Source of the DNA: Chloroflexota bacterium
Lineage (GTDB): Bacteria > Chloroflexota > Anaerolineae > Promineifilales > Promineifilaceae
DNA: 9,436 nt
Direction of reading: 5' to 3'
Assembly (NCBI GenBank): GCA_008501785.1
Contig: QQUD01000100.1
Coordinates: 1-9,436, forward strand
The notes below the pieces were generated by a model that ran no database searches, was not told where the DNA came from, and saw nothing but the letters and a program-made list of their open reading frames with translations. Of this stretch, positions 1 through 6,635 are shown piece after piece. Both the position numbers and the translations under genes were made by a program. Each line of letters starts with the position of its first letter. The stretch's first letter is position 1.

Positions 1-552
1 GCAGCGCGATTAGGTGCAGATGCAGTCGAAACAGTTCCGGTGACAGTATTTGATACAAAGCAAATTTCTCTGGGTGCCGCATTACTGGTAATCACGGCCG
101 CTGAAATGGCTGCAAAAGGCAACTCATTAGCTGAAATCACCAACTATTTAACAGTACATCTGCCAAACACGCGCCTATTTGGTATGCTCAATACCTTAGA
201 TTCACTGCGACGCAGTGGGCGTGTTAACTGGGCAGAGTTTGGCATCGGCACGCTCTTGCAAATCAAGCCAGTGATGATGATTTCAGACGGCGCAATTTCT
301 GTTTTGGCAAAGGTTCGCACACGAAAACGTGCCCTCCAATATATGCTTGATCAAGTTGCTCGCTATGGCCCTTTTGAAAAGTTTGTAGTAGCGCATGTTA
401 ACGCACCTGAAGCGGCAGCCAAACTAAAAGAGATGGCTATGGCTGCTTTTCCAAATGCAGGCAGCTTACCAATTATGCCAATCGGCCCAGCGGTAGGCAC
501 CCATTTAGGATTAGATGCGGTTGGATTTGCCTGCATTGGTGCAGTGTCTTGA
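1..552 (+). CDS. DegV family protein, 3' part (5' end outside window)
   Basis: The reading frame is open from the first base, so this is the C-terminal 183 residues of a longer protein (DegV proteins are usually about 280 residues). DegV proteins bind a fatty acid in a cleft between two domains; the Firmicute FakB members present it to the fatty-acid kinase FakA. Family marks visible here are the segment around TLDSLRRSGRV, then LLQIKPVMMISDGAI followed by VRTRKRAL, and the late VVAHVNAPEAA block. The end of the domain, normally close to G-x-HTGPGA, reads GTHLGLDAVGFACIG, so the usual TGPG turn is altered. No fakA-like kinase gene is seen in the window. The gene ends 72 bases before the likely recG start, with no clear terminator between. 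The family call is secure; the lipid and the role are unknown. Confidence 0.88.
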   Translation, partial: AARLGADAVETVPVTVFDTKQISLGAALLVITAAEMAAKGNSLAEITNYLTVHLPNTRLFGMLNTLDSLRRSGRVNWAEFGIGTLLQIKPVMMISDGAISVLAKVRTRKRALQYMLDQVARYGPFEKFVVAHVNAPEAAAKLKEMAMAAFPNAGSLPIMPIGPAVGTHLGLDAVGFACIGAVS

Positions 553-624
553 GCGGCATCAACCTATATAAATAAAAACAAAGTGGAAGGATTGGCCCGA
601 CTAAATCCAATCTCGATAAAAATT

Positions 625-3189
625 ATGGCTCTATCATTTAAAAGATTAAAACAAGTACTTAACCTGGAAAGCAGCAAAGGGTATCAAAACAATGCCGTTG
701 TCGGGGGGATCAGTCAATATGCAAATTATTGGGTTGATCAAGCCCGAGAAGAAGCAGTTGACGAGATTGATCGGGCATTGGTTGAGCAAATTGCAGAGGT
801 GTTGGTGAATTACGGCCGTTTACCCGGCAATGAAGCCCGCGCCAAAGAAATCAATTCATTGCTCGACAATTTGAAAAAGAGGGAAGAACGGCTGGGTCCT
901 TTAGCTATGCCGCCTCCGGTAAAAAAGAAAACTCCCCCCAAGCCTGCCCGCTCCGGGTCAAGAGCTGCCCCACAAAAGCAGCGCGAACGCACAGATGAAA
1001 GAGAAAGACCCCGGCAGAAACAAGAAGTCAGCCAATCACCTCCGCCGCAAAAACCGAGACGCCCCAATAAATGGGATAAACCACCACGGTTTGGCACAGA
1101 ACCGGCCGATCCTGATCCAGAAGCACTCTCGCAGCCCGTAACCGCCATCAAAGGTGTAGGACCCAAGTTATCCCAACTGCTTGAGAAATTGGGCGCAACC
1201 ACCATCTGGGATTTGTTGTATATCTTTCCCCGCCGCTACGACGATTACACGTTGATGAAACCCATTCAGCAGCTAAAGTATGGCGATCAAGTCACGATTA
1301 TTGGCACGATTTGGGAAACACGCGCACGCCGATCCCGCACCAATCAAATTGTTGTGCAATCTGTTATCAGCGATGGCACAGGTAAAGTGCAGGCAACCTG
1401 GTTTAATCAACAATGGCTGGCTGACAAGCTCAAAGCTGGCATGCAGATCGTTCTTAGTGGTAAAGTGGACCAATATCTGGGTCGTCCGGTTTTTAATTCG
1501 CCTGAATGGGAACCATTGGAAATTGAGCCGCTGCGTACCCGCCGCATTGTGCCCATTTACCCGCTGACGCAAGGACTGAACAGCAACCGGCTGCGCGATA
1601 TTATGCGAACGGCCGTTAACCGCTTCGCCAAACACACGCCAGAACCGCTGCCAGACGGCATTCGCCGCCGCAACAAACTGTACAGCCTACCGCAAGCGCT
1701 GACACAAACACATTTCCCCGAAAGTCAAGAAACGCTGCACCACGCCCGCCGTCGCCTCGTATTCGACGAACTATTTTTGCTGCAACTAGGCATGCAAAGT
1801 CAGCGACACGATTGGCAAGCACAGCCGGGCATCCCAGTGCCACACAGCGAAGCTGAAATTATTCGTTTACAAAACGCACTGCCTTTCGACCTGACAAAGG
1901 CGCAAAAGCGCGTCATTAACGAAATTTCTACTGACATGAGCAGCCAACTCCCCATGAATCGACTGCTGCAAGGAGATGTTGGCTCGGGAAAAACAGTTGT
2001 CGCAGCAGCAGCCTTACTGCTGACCGCAAGAGCTGGCAAACAAGCCGCACTCATGGCACCAACCGAAATCCTGGCAGAACAACATTATCAAGGATTGCAC
2101 AAGCTGCTCAGCCCATTGGGGGTTGAAATTCGTTTGCTAACCGGCAGCACCCCCGCTACCGAAAAAGCACAAATTTACACAGATTTAGAAACCGGCGCGA
2201 TTGACATTGCCATTGGCACACATGCGCTCATTCAAGATGTGGTATCCTTCAAACAGTTGGCACTGGCCGTCATCGACGAGCAGCATCGGTTTGGTGTTGA
2301 TCAACGCCAAGCCCTGCGAGATAAAGGGCCACAAGCCGAAGATGGCAGCAGCCTGACACCACATATTTTGGTCATGTCAGCCACACCAATTCCGCGCACA
2401 TTGGCGCTGTCGCTGTATGGCGATTTGGACCTGTCGATTTTGGACGAAATGCCGCCCGGTCGCCAGGAAATCAAAACAAAATGGCTGCAAACCCGTGAGC
2501 GAGAACGCGGCTACTCCTTCATCCGTACTCAAATTGAACAAGGGCGGCAGGCATTTATCATCTATCCGCTGGTTGAAGAGTCAGACAAGATCGATGCAAA
2601 AGCGGCCGTTGCCGAATTTGAACGGCTGCAAAAAGAAGTTTTCCCCAATTTGAAGCTGGGCCTTATTCATGGACGGCTCAAATCGGATGAAAAAGAAGCG
2701 GCCATGCGTGCGTTTTACGATGGGGAAACCAATATTTTGGTCTCGACATCGGTCATTGAAGTAGGTGTTGATGTACCAAACAGCACAGTCATGCTGGTAG
2801 ATGGTGCTAATCGCTTCGGGTTGGCACAATTGCATCAATTCCGGGGGCGTGTTGGGCGTGGCACACACCAATCTTACTGTTTGTTGGTGGCAGATGGCGA
2901 AACGGCCGTTTCCGAACAACGCCTCACCGCCCTCGAACAATCCAACGACGGCTTCGTGTTAGCCGAAAAAGATTTAGAAATACGGGGTCCTGGCGAATTC
3001 TTTGGGCGTCGTCAAAGCGGACTACCTGAAATAAAAATGGCATCTTTACTCGATATGGAGATGCTAGAACTCACCCAAAAAGAAGCAAGGCAAATCATCG
3101 ATGACGATCCAATGCTGGAGAAACCAGAACATGATGCCTTGCGCAATCAAGTATCAAAATTCTGGCAATCCGCCGGAGACGTTAGCTAA
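625..3189 (+). CDS. recG: ATP-dependent DNA helicase RecG
   Basis: RecG remodels stalled replication forks and branched DNA in the cytoplasm. In order, from the ATG at 625 (854 residues), there are an N-terminal helical part, a Pro/Lys/Arg/Gln-rich linker at about residues 95-160, and the wedge/OB domain starting at AIKGVGPKL (about 173). The helicase core follows: Walker A GDVGSGKT (about 450), motif II DEQH (551), motif III SATPIPRT (585) and motif VI QFRGRVGRG (738). The C-terminal FGRRQSGLPE block is also typical. The protein is longer than the roughly 690-residue E. coli form because of the N-terminal domain and linker. The start is uncertain: GTG at 583 gives 14 more residues, but neither start has a Shine-Dalgarno sequence, and MALSFKRL looks like a natural beginning. 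coaD follows 43 bases downstream. Confidence 0.97.
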   Translation: MALSFKRLKQVLNLESSKGYQNNAVVGGISQYANYWVDQAREEAVDEIDRALVEQIAEVLVNYGRLPGNEARAKEINSLLDNLKKREERLGPLAMPPPVKKKTPPKPARSGSRAAPQKQRERTDERERPRQKQEVSQSPPPQKPRRPNKWDKPPRFGTEPADPDPEALSQPVTAIKGVGPKLSQLLEKLGATTIWDLLYIFPRRYDDYTLMKPIQQLKYGDQVTIIGTIWETRARRSRTNQIVVQSVISDGTGKVQATWFNQQWLADKLKAGMQIVLSGKVDQYLGRPVFNSPEWEPLEIEPLRTRRIVPIYPLTQGLNSNRLRDIMRTAVNRFAKHTPEPLPDGIRRRNKLYSLPQALTQTHFPESQETLHHARRRLVFDELFLLQLGMQSQRHDWQAQPGIPVPHSEAEIIRLQNALPFDLTKAQKRVINEISTDMSSQLPMNRLLQGDVGSGKTVVAAAALLLTARAGKQAALMAPTEILAEQHYQGLHKLLSPLGVEIRLLTGSTPATEKAQIYTDLETGAIDIAIGTHALIQDVVSFKQLALAVIDEQHRFGVDQRQALRDKGPQAEDGSSLTPHILVMSATPIPRTLALSLYGDLDLSILDEMPPGRQEIKTKWLQTRERERGYSFIRTQIEQGRQAFIIYPLVEESDKIDAKAAVAEFERLQKEVFPNLKLGLIHGRLKSDEKEAAMRAFYDGETNILVSTSVIEVGVDVPNSTVMLVDGANRFGLAQLHQFRGRVGRGTHQSYCLLVADGETAVSEQRLTALEQSNDGFVLAEKDLEIRGPGEFFGRRQSGLPEIKMASLLDMEMLELTQKEARQIIDDDPMLEKPEHDALRNQVSKFWQSAGDVS

Positions 3190-3204
3190 TGGCTAAAAGC
3201 TAAC
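3181..3204. repeat. small inverted repeat between recG and coaD
   Basis: GTTAGC at 3181-3186 is the reverse complement of GCTAAC at 3199-3204; a nested TTAGC/GCTAA pair (3182-3186, 3192-3196) competes with it. It overlaps the recG stop codon. No T-run follows, so it is not a convincing terminator; it may only be a weak mRNA hairpin. Confidence 0.35.
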
Positions 3205-3232
3205 AGCGATTAGCTTCTTATGGAGAAATCTA

Positions 3233-3760
3233 TTGAAACGAGCTTTATACGCAGCCACATTTGACCCAGTCCACTATGGACATCTTGATTTAATGAGCCG
3301 TGCATCTGCCATCTTTGATGAGCTAATTGTCGGCGTCTACGACCATAATCATCCCACCAAATCGATCATATTCCCTGTTGCGGATCGCGTAGATATGATT
3401 TTGGAATCATTAGGGGATGCACCAAACATCAAGGTGCAGCGATATGGTGGCTTAACCGTTGAATTTGCGCGTGAAGTTGGTGCGCAAGTGATGGTGCGTG
3501 GAATGCGTGTTTTTTCCGATTTTGAATTTGAATTCCGGCTGGCTTTAGCAAATCAGCGATTGGCTTCAGAAATTGAAACCATTAGCTTTATGACGCGTGA
3601 AGAGCATATGTTTTTAAGCGGCACAACTGTGCGCGAAATCGCCTCTTTAGGTGGCGATGTGAGCAGTATGGTGCCTCCCAATGTAGCCAAGGCACTTTAC
3701 GCAGAATTTAACGGCGGTGGCAACGGAAACTATCAGCCGCCAGTGCCGTTGCGTGATTAA
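3233..3760 (+). CDS. coaD: phosphopantetheine adenylyltransferase
   Basis: CoaD transfers AMP from ATP to 4'-phosphopantetheine, giving dephospho-CoA, the penultimate step of coenzyme A synthesis. The 175-residue protein is slightly longer than the usual 160. It begins KRALYAATFDPVHYGHLDL, containing the nucleotidyltransferase HxGH motif (HYGH). It ends with the FLSGTTVREIASLGGDVSS block, equivalent to the ISSS-x-V-[KR] nucleotide-binding motif, followed by VPPNVAKAL. The middle segment MVRGMRVFSDFEFEFRLALANQ is also typical. The start is a TTG at 3233 with GGAG at 3222-3225 seven bases upstream; the ATG at 3220 is out of frame. The C-terminus carries a Gly/Asn/Pro-rich tail. CoA supply fits with the fatty-acid genes further down. 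Confidence 0.96.
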   Translation: MKRALYAATFDPVHYGHLDLMSRASAIFDELIVGVYDHNHPTKSIIFPVADRVDMILESLGDAPNIKVQRYGGLTVEFAREVGAQVMVRGMRVFSDFEFEFRLALANQRLASEIETISFMTREEHMFLSGTTVREIASLGGDVSSMVPPNVAKALYAEFNGGGNGNYQPPVPLRD

Positions 3761-3778
3761 CTAGTTTGTCACTATAAT
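3749..3778 (+). promoter_or_regulatory. possible promoter for the coiled-coil gene
   Basis: A perfect -10 hexamer TATAAT lies at 3773-3778, with TTGCGT at 3749-3754 as a half-matching -35 and an 18-base spacer, straddling the coaD stop. Transcription from here would give a leader of about 180 bases containing the hairpins described at 3781-3945. Confidence 0.45.
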
Positions 3779-3780
3779 TT

Positions 3781-3864
3781 AGATGCAACTTTTATTGGTA
3801 AACGCATCTTTAGGGCAGATAAACATGCCGCTGGACGGCACCACGACGAATGAAATTCCGTCGT
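3781..3864. repeat. cluster of three short hairpins downstream of coaD
   Basis: Three successive inverted repeats occupy this spacer: AGATGC/GCATCT (3781-3786, 3804-3809), TGCCG/CGGCA with a 5-base loop (3826-3830, 3836-3840), and ACGACG/CGTCGT (3843-3848, 3859-3864). None is followed by a T-run, so none is a classical terminator. They run directly into the REP-like pair. Confidence 0.5.
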
Positions 3865-3868
3865 ATTC

Positions 3869-3945
3869 GTAGGTCAAGACGCTGTCTTGACCGCGCTTGA
3901 CATGGCGTAATCCTACACCTTGGACAAAACAGCGTTTTGTCCTAC
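3869..3945. repeat. REP-like palindrome pair in inverted orientation (REPIN-like)
   Basis: Two 9-bp perfect hairpins with 3-base loops face each other. The first has stem GGTCAAGAC at 3872-3880, loop GCT, and its complement at 3884-3892. The second has stem GGACAAAAC at 3922-3930, loop AGC, and its complement at 3934-3942. Read on the opposite strand, the second hairpin matches the first except at four stem positions, and these changes are paired so both stems remain perfect. Each is preceded, in its own orientation, by a GTAG tetranucleotide (3869-3872; CTAC at 3942-3945). GTAG plus an imperfect palindrome is the hallmark of REP sequences mobilised by RAYT (TnpA-REP) transposases, and two in opposite orientation form a REPIN. 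No transposase gene is in the window. Confidence 0.65.
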
Positions 3946-3963
3946 GTTTTTCAGGACAGACTT

Positions 3964-4452
3964 ATGGACATTCAACATCTGGTTGATCGATTGGAACAGA
4001 CCCTAAATGACAGCTATCGGTTTCCACTGAGTGCTTATTTGCTGGTGCATGAAGATCGTATTTTCAGCATTATAGACCAGATGCGTGTATCGGTGCCGGA
4101 AGAAGTTAAACGCGCCAACCGCATTGAGGCTGAAAAAGATCGGATTCTGGCACAGGCACACGAGGAAGCAGAACGAATTCGCGGACTGGCAAAGAAAGAG
4201 GCTTCCGAGTTGGTGCAGCGAGATGCTGTGCTGTCCACAGCGCAGCAGCGTGCCGACAACATTTTGGAACGCGGCCGTCGTGATGCCGAGGCGCTGCGCC
4301 ATGATGCCGATGCGTATGTCGTTGAAGTGCTGGTGAAGTTGGAAGATGATTTGCTGCGCTCACTCGATGTGGTACGCAATGGTTTGCACAAAGTGCAAGA
4401 TGAATCAACACCACCAGCAGAACCTGTTTCCGGCGATGTAGATGGTGCTTGA
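3964..4452 (+). CDS. coiled-coil protein, DivIVA/SepIVA-like
   Basis: The 162-residue product begins MDIQHLVDRLEQTL and has the segment IFSIIDQMRVSVPEEVKRA at about residues 33-51. A long charged heptad-like region rich in Ala, Glu and Arg follows (about 53-145), ending in a short Pro/Asp tail. No signal peptide or membrane segment is visible. From memory, a gene of this kind, often labelled ATPase or DivIVA-domain protein, sits between coaD and rpmF in Chloroflexi and Actinobacteria; the mycobacterial relative SepIVA acts in septum and envelope growth. That functional link is inference. The start is the ATG at 3964 with AGGA at 3953-3956, seven bases upstream; an in-frame TTG at 3937 lies inside the REP-like hairpin and is less likely. 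The stop codon overlaps the rpmF promoter. Confidence 0.75.
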   Translation: MDIQHLVDRLEQTLNDSYRFPLSAYLLVHEDRIFSIIDQMRVSVPEEVKRANRIEAEKDRILAQAHEEAERIRGLAKKEASELVQRDAVLSTAQQRADNILERGRRDAEALRHDADAYVVEVLVKLEDDLLRSLDVVRNGLHKVQDESTPPAEPVSGDVDGA

Positions 4453-4476
4453 CAGCCAGGATTGACCGGCTATAAT
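4449..4476 (+). promoter_or_regulatory. consensus sigma70-type promoter of rpmF
   Basis: TTGACA at 4449-4454 and TATAAT at 4471-4476 both match the consensus exactly, with a 16-base spacer. The -35 element overlaps the stop codon (4450-4452) of the upstream gene. The predicted transcript start is near 4483, leaving a leader of about 110 bases before rpmF. Confidence 0.85.
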
Positions 4477-4525
4477 TGCCAGTCGCGGCTGCTAACGTCG
4501 CTTGTTTTTTGTTGGGACATTTACT

Positions 4526-4558
4526 ATGCAGCAGGCTGCATTTAACAGCAAGCTGCAT
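4526..4558 (+). promoter_or_regulatory. alternative hairpins in the rpmF leader
   Basis: ATGCAG at 4526-4531 can pair with CTGCAT at 4536-4541 across a 4-base loop. The same segment extended by one base, ATGCAGC (4526-4532), can instead pair with GCTGCAT at 4552-4558. The two structures exclude each other. They end 18 bases before the ribosome binding site, so a role in control of L32 synthesis is possible but unproven. Confidence 0.4.
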
Positions 4559-4592
4559 TTATTAGATATTTTTAGCAGAGAGGTATTTTGTC

Positions 4593-4778
4593 ATGGGTGC
4601 TCTACCAAAGAGAAGAATTTCAAAAGCACGTCGGGATCGCCGTCGTTCACATCACGCATTAAAACCATTTCATCTAGTTCGTTGTCCAGAATGTGGCGCA
4701 ATGAAGCGTTCGCACCACGTTTGCCTGGAGTGTGGCACCTACCGGGGCCGCCAGATTTTCCCAGGAAACGAAGATTAG
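4593..4778 (+). CDS. rpmF: 50S ribosomal protein L32, zinc-ribbon form
   Basis: The 61-residue basic protein has the L32 opening MGALPKRRISKARRDRRRSH and a C-terminal zinc ribbon with four cysteines, C31-x2-C34 and C44-x2-C47 (CPEC and CLEC). It is therefore the zinc-binding (C+) form rather than the cysteine-free paralogue many bacteria use under zinc limitation. The ATG at 4593 has AGAGAGG at 4577-4583 nine bases upstream. It has its own strong promoter and terminator and thus looks like a monocistronic unit. In many bacteria the DUF177/YceD gene is directly upstream of rpmF; here that place holds the coiled-coil gene and no DUF177 reading frame is seen. Confidence 0.97.
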   Translation: MGALPKRRISKARRDRRRSHHALKPFHLVRCPECGAMKRSHHVCLECGTYRGRQIFPGNED

Positions 4779-4785
4779 TTTTAAG

Positions 4786-4817
4786 AAACGGCCGTTTACC
4801 CGACGGCCATTTTTTTT
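4786..4817 (+). terminator. rho-independent terminator of rpmF
   Basis: The stem is GGCCGT (4790-4795) with ACGGCC (4803-4808), with a 7-base loop and flanking A/T pairs, followed by a run of eight T (4810-4817). It starts eight bases after the rpmF stop. Its 5' arm is itself a copy of the window's iterated palindrome AACGGCCGTT. Confidence 0.92.
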
Positions 4818-4852
4818 GCTTACATAAACTGAAGCTTGCTTCAGTAGTAAGC
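4818..4852. repeat. long two-part inverted repeat upstream of fabD
   Basis: GCTTAC (4818-4823) pairs with GTAAGC (4847-4852). Inside it ACTGAAGC (4828-4835) pairs with GCTTCAGT (4838-4845) around a 2-base centre. It lies between the rpmF terminator and the fabD start codon, only 15 bases before the GTG. The dyad could be an operator for a regulator of fatty-acid synthesis, or a leader hairpin that covers the ribosome site. I do not recognise the sequence as a known operator. Confidence 0.5.
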
Positions 4853-4867
4853 TTGGCAGTTTAACAC

Positions 4868-5776
4868 GTGAGTACCGCATATCTTTTTCCCGGTCAAGGT
4901 TCACAAAAAGTGGGCATGGGGTTGGAACTGTTTGCACAAGTTCCAGAAGCGCGTGCCTTGTTTGAGCAAGCAGATGACCTGTTAGGGTTTAGCTTGTCAA
5001 CTTTGTGCTTTACAGGCCCCGAAGCAGATTTAACGGACACGATTAATCAACAACCTGCCCTGTTTGTCACCAGTTTAGCTATGCTGAAAGCAATGGATTT
5101 GGCTGGTTGGGAACACCCTGCGTTTGCGGCGGGACATAGTTTGGGGGAGCTGACGGCGTTAACGGCCGTGAACAGCATTCCATTCGCCGACGGATTACAA
5201 CTTGTACGCAAACGCGGTGAGCTGATGAAAGCCGCAGGCGAACGTGAACCGGGCGCAATGGCCGCCATTTTAGCGCTCGACATTCCTACTGTTGAATCCG
5301 TTTGTGCTCAAGCACGTGAGTTAACCAAATCACGCCTTCAAGTCGCCAACGATAACTGCCCTGGGCAAGTTGTCATTTCTGGCGATGAATCTGCTTTGGA
5401 AAAAGCAATGACGCTGGCCAAAGAAGCAGGCGCACGAAAAGTTGTTAAACTGCCAATCACCATCGCCGCACATTCTGACTTAATGACCTCAGCGGCGACT
5501 GAATTTGCTGAAGCTGTTGCCAACACCCCCATCACCGCCCCAACCATCCCAGTTATTGGCAACGTACAGGCTATCCCCCTAACCACACCAGATGAAATTC
5601 GAACAGAATTAACAGCCCAATTAACCTCAGCGGTTGCCTGGACACCGTCCATCAACTATCTTCTGGCGCAAGGTGTGGATACGTTTGCTGAGGTGGGACC
5701 AGGTGAGGTATTGTTGAGTTTGGTGAAACGAATAAATCGCAAGAGTAAGCGGGTAAAATTTAAAATTGATGATTAA
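4868..5776 (+). CDS. fabD: malonyl-CoA:acyl carrier protein transacylase
   Basis: FabD moves malonyl groups from CoA to acyl carrier protein, supplying the two-carbon donor for fatty-acid elongation in the cytoplasm. The 302-residue protein has the usual length. It opens AYLFPGQGSQKVGMG (GQGSQ at 9-13), has the nucleophile elbow GHSLGE with Ser91 at 89-94, the substrate-carboxylate Arg region LVRKRGELM, and the catalytic-partner His202 in ITIAAHSDLM. It ends with the AEVGPGEVLLSLVKR segment. The start is the GTG at 4868; no good Shine-Dalgarno is seen, and a long dyad lies just upstream. fabG follows after a 23-bp inverted repeat. No fabH, fabF or acpP gene is in the window. Confidence 0.97.
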   Translation: MSTAYLFPGQGSQKVGMGLELFAQVPEARALFEQADDLLGFSLSTLCFTGPEADLTDTINQQPALFVTSLAMLKAMDLAGWEHPAFAAGHSLGELTALTAVNSIPFADGLQLVRKRGELMKAAGEREPGAMAAILALDIPTVESVCAQARELTKSRLQVANDNCPGQVVISGDESALEKAMTLAKEAGARKVVKLPITIAAHSDLMTSAATEFAEAVANTPITAPTIPVIGNVQAIPLTTPDEIRTELTAQLTSAVAWTPSINYLLAQGVDTFAEVGPGEVLLSLVKRINRKSKRVKFKIDD

Positions 5777-5787
5777 GGTATATTAGA

Positions 5788-5838
5788 ATATTGGTGTATT
5801 GGTATATTAGTTCGACTAATATACCAATACACCAATAT
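5788..5838. repeat. 23-bp perfect inverted repeat between fabD and fabG
   Basis: The arms at 5788-5810 and 5816-5838 are exact reverse complements around a 5-base centre, TTCGA. Each arm is A/T-rich and built from near-repeats of a TTGGTATATTAG-like unit; a further GGTATATTAG copy lies at 5777-5786. It begins 12 bases after the fabD stop and ends 36 bases before fabG. No T-run follows, so it is not a standard terminator. It may be a processing or stabilising hairpin, or a small palindromic mobile repeat. Confidence 0.85.
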
Positions 5839-5874
5839 ACCAATTAACAAATATATCTTTTGGAGGGATGTGGA

Positions 5875-6621
5875 TTGTCATTAACAGATAAAGTAGCTGT
5901 AGTCACGGGAGCCTCTCGTGGAATTGGGCGTGCAATTGCGGAAGAGTTGGCATCGCATGGCGCAAAAGTAGTGATTAACTACAACGCCAGTGCTGATGCG
6001 GCTGAAGAAGTGGTTGCTGCGATTCGAGAAAATGGTGGGGAAGCAACGGCCGTTCAAGCCAATGTCGCCGACTTCGATGCGGCACAAGCGCTGATCAAAA
6101 CAGCCATTTCCACTTACGGACATATCGACATCCTGGTAAATAACGCAGGCACAACCCGCGACACCCTCTTGATGACAATGAAGGAAGCTGATTGGGACAC
6201 CGTGATTGACACCAATCTCAAAAGTGTCTTTAACTGCTGTAAAGCAGCCGCCCGTCCGATGCTGCGCCGCAAAAAAGGTGGACGCATCATCAATATCGCT
6301 TCCGTCGTCGGTGTGATTGGGCAAGCTGGGCAAACAAATTATGCTGCGTCAAAAGCTGGCATTCTGGGCTTCACCAAGTCGATGGCCCGTGAAGTCGCTT
6401 CACGCAAGATTACCGTAAACGCCATCGCACCTGGATTCTTCCCGACCGCGTTAACCACTGTGCTAGGCGATGACGTTATCGAACAATCAAAGAGTATCAT
6501 TCCATTGGGTCGCTGGGGGGAACTACCAGAGGTTGCTTATCTGGTTTCCTTCCTCGCTTCAGATAAAGCCGCCTACATTACGGGTCAAGTCATTAATGTA
6601 GATGGCGGCATTGCCATGTAA
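5875..6621 (+). CDS. fabG: 3-oxoacyl-[acyl carrier protein] reductase
   Basis: FabG reduces 3-oxoacyl-ACP to 3-hydroxyacyl-ACP with NADPH, the first reduction of the elongation cycle. The 248-residue protein is a classical short-chain dehydrogenase: cofactor motif TGASRGIG (11-18), NNAG (89-92), and catalytic Ser143, Tyr156 and Lys160 in the YAASK signature. The closing INVDGGIAM is typical of FabG. The start chosen is TTG at 5875, with GGAGGGA at 5862-5868 six bases upstream. A longer in-frame TTG at 5860 would overlap that ribosome site and add five atypical residues. The neighbouring fabD supports the fatty-acid role over other reductases of this family. The Asp23-like gene follows after 14 bases, so the two are probably co-transcribed. 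Confidence 0.95.
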   Translation: MSLTDKVAVVTGASRGIGRAIAEELASHGAKVVINYNASADAAEEVVAAIRENGGEATAVQANVADFDAAQALIKTAISTYGHIDILVNNAGTTRDTLLMTMKEADWDTVIDTNLKSVFNCCKAAARPMLRRKKGGRIINIASVVGVIGQAGQTNYAASKAGILGFTKSMAREVASRKITVNAIAPGFFPTALTTVLGDDVIEQSKSIIPLGRWGELPEVAYLVSFLASDKAAYITGQVINVDGGIAM

Positions 6622-6635
6622 TTGGGAGCAAGATG

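Noticed and set aside
549..572. TTGAGC and TATATAAA before recG as a promoter
   Set aside because: The spacing is far too short for a sigma70 promoter; recG may be co-transcribed with the DegV gene.
810..2940. Several - strand and out-of-frame open frames of 75-131 codons inside recG
   Set aside because: They are wholly covered by a well-supported recG frame with all helicase motifs, and their translations look like no protein family.
3897..3925. TTGACA at 3897-3902 as a -35 box
   Set aside because: No acceptable -10 hexamer lies 16-18 bases downstream; the sequence is part of the REP-like region.
3937..3963. TTG at 3937 as start of the coiled-coil gene
   Set aside because: It lies within the arm of the REP-like hairpin and has no ribosome site; the ATG at 3964 has AGGA at a good distance.
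4003..4558. - strand and alternate-frame open frames over the coiled-coil gene
   Set aside because: They mirror the GC-rich Ala/Arg/Glu codons of the real gene, have no ribosome sites and show no recognisable domains.
5860..5874. TTG at 5860 as the fabG start
   Set aside because: The Shine-Dalgarno GGAGGGA (5862-5868) would lie inside the coding region; the TTG at 5875 fits it and gives the usual FabG N-terminus.
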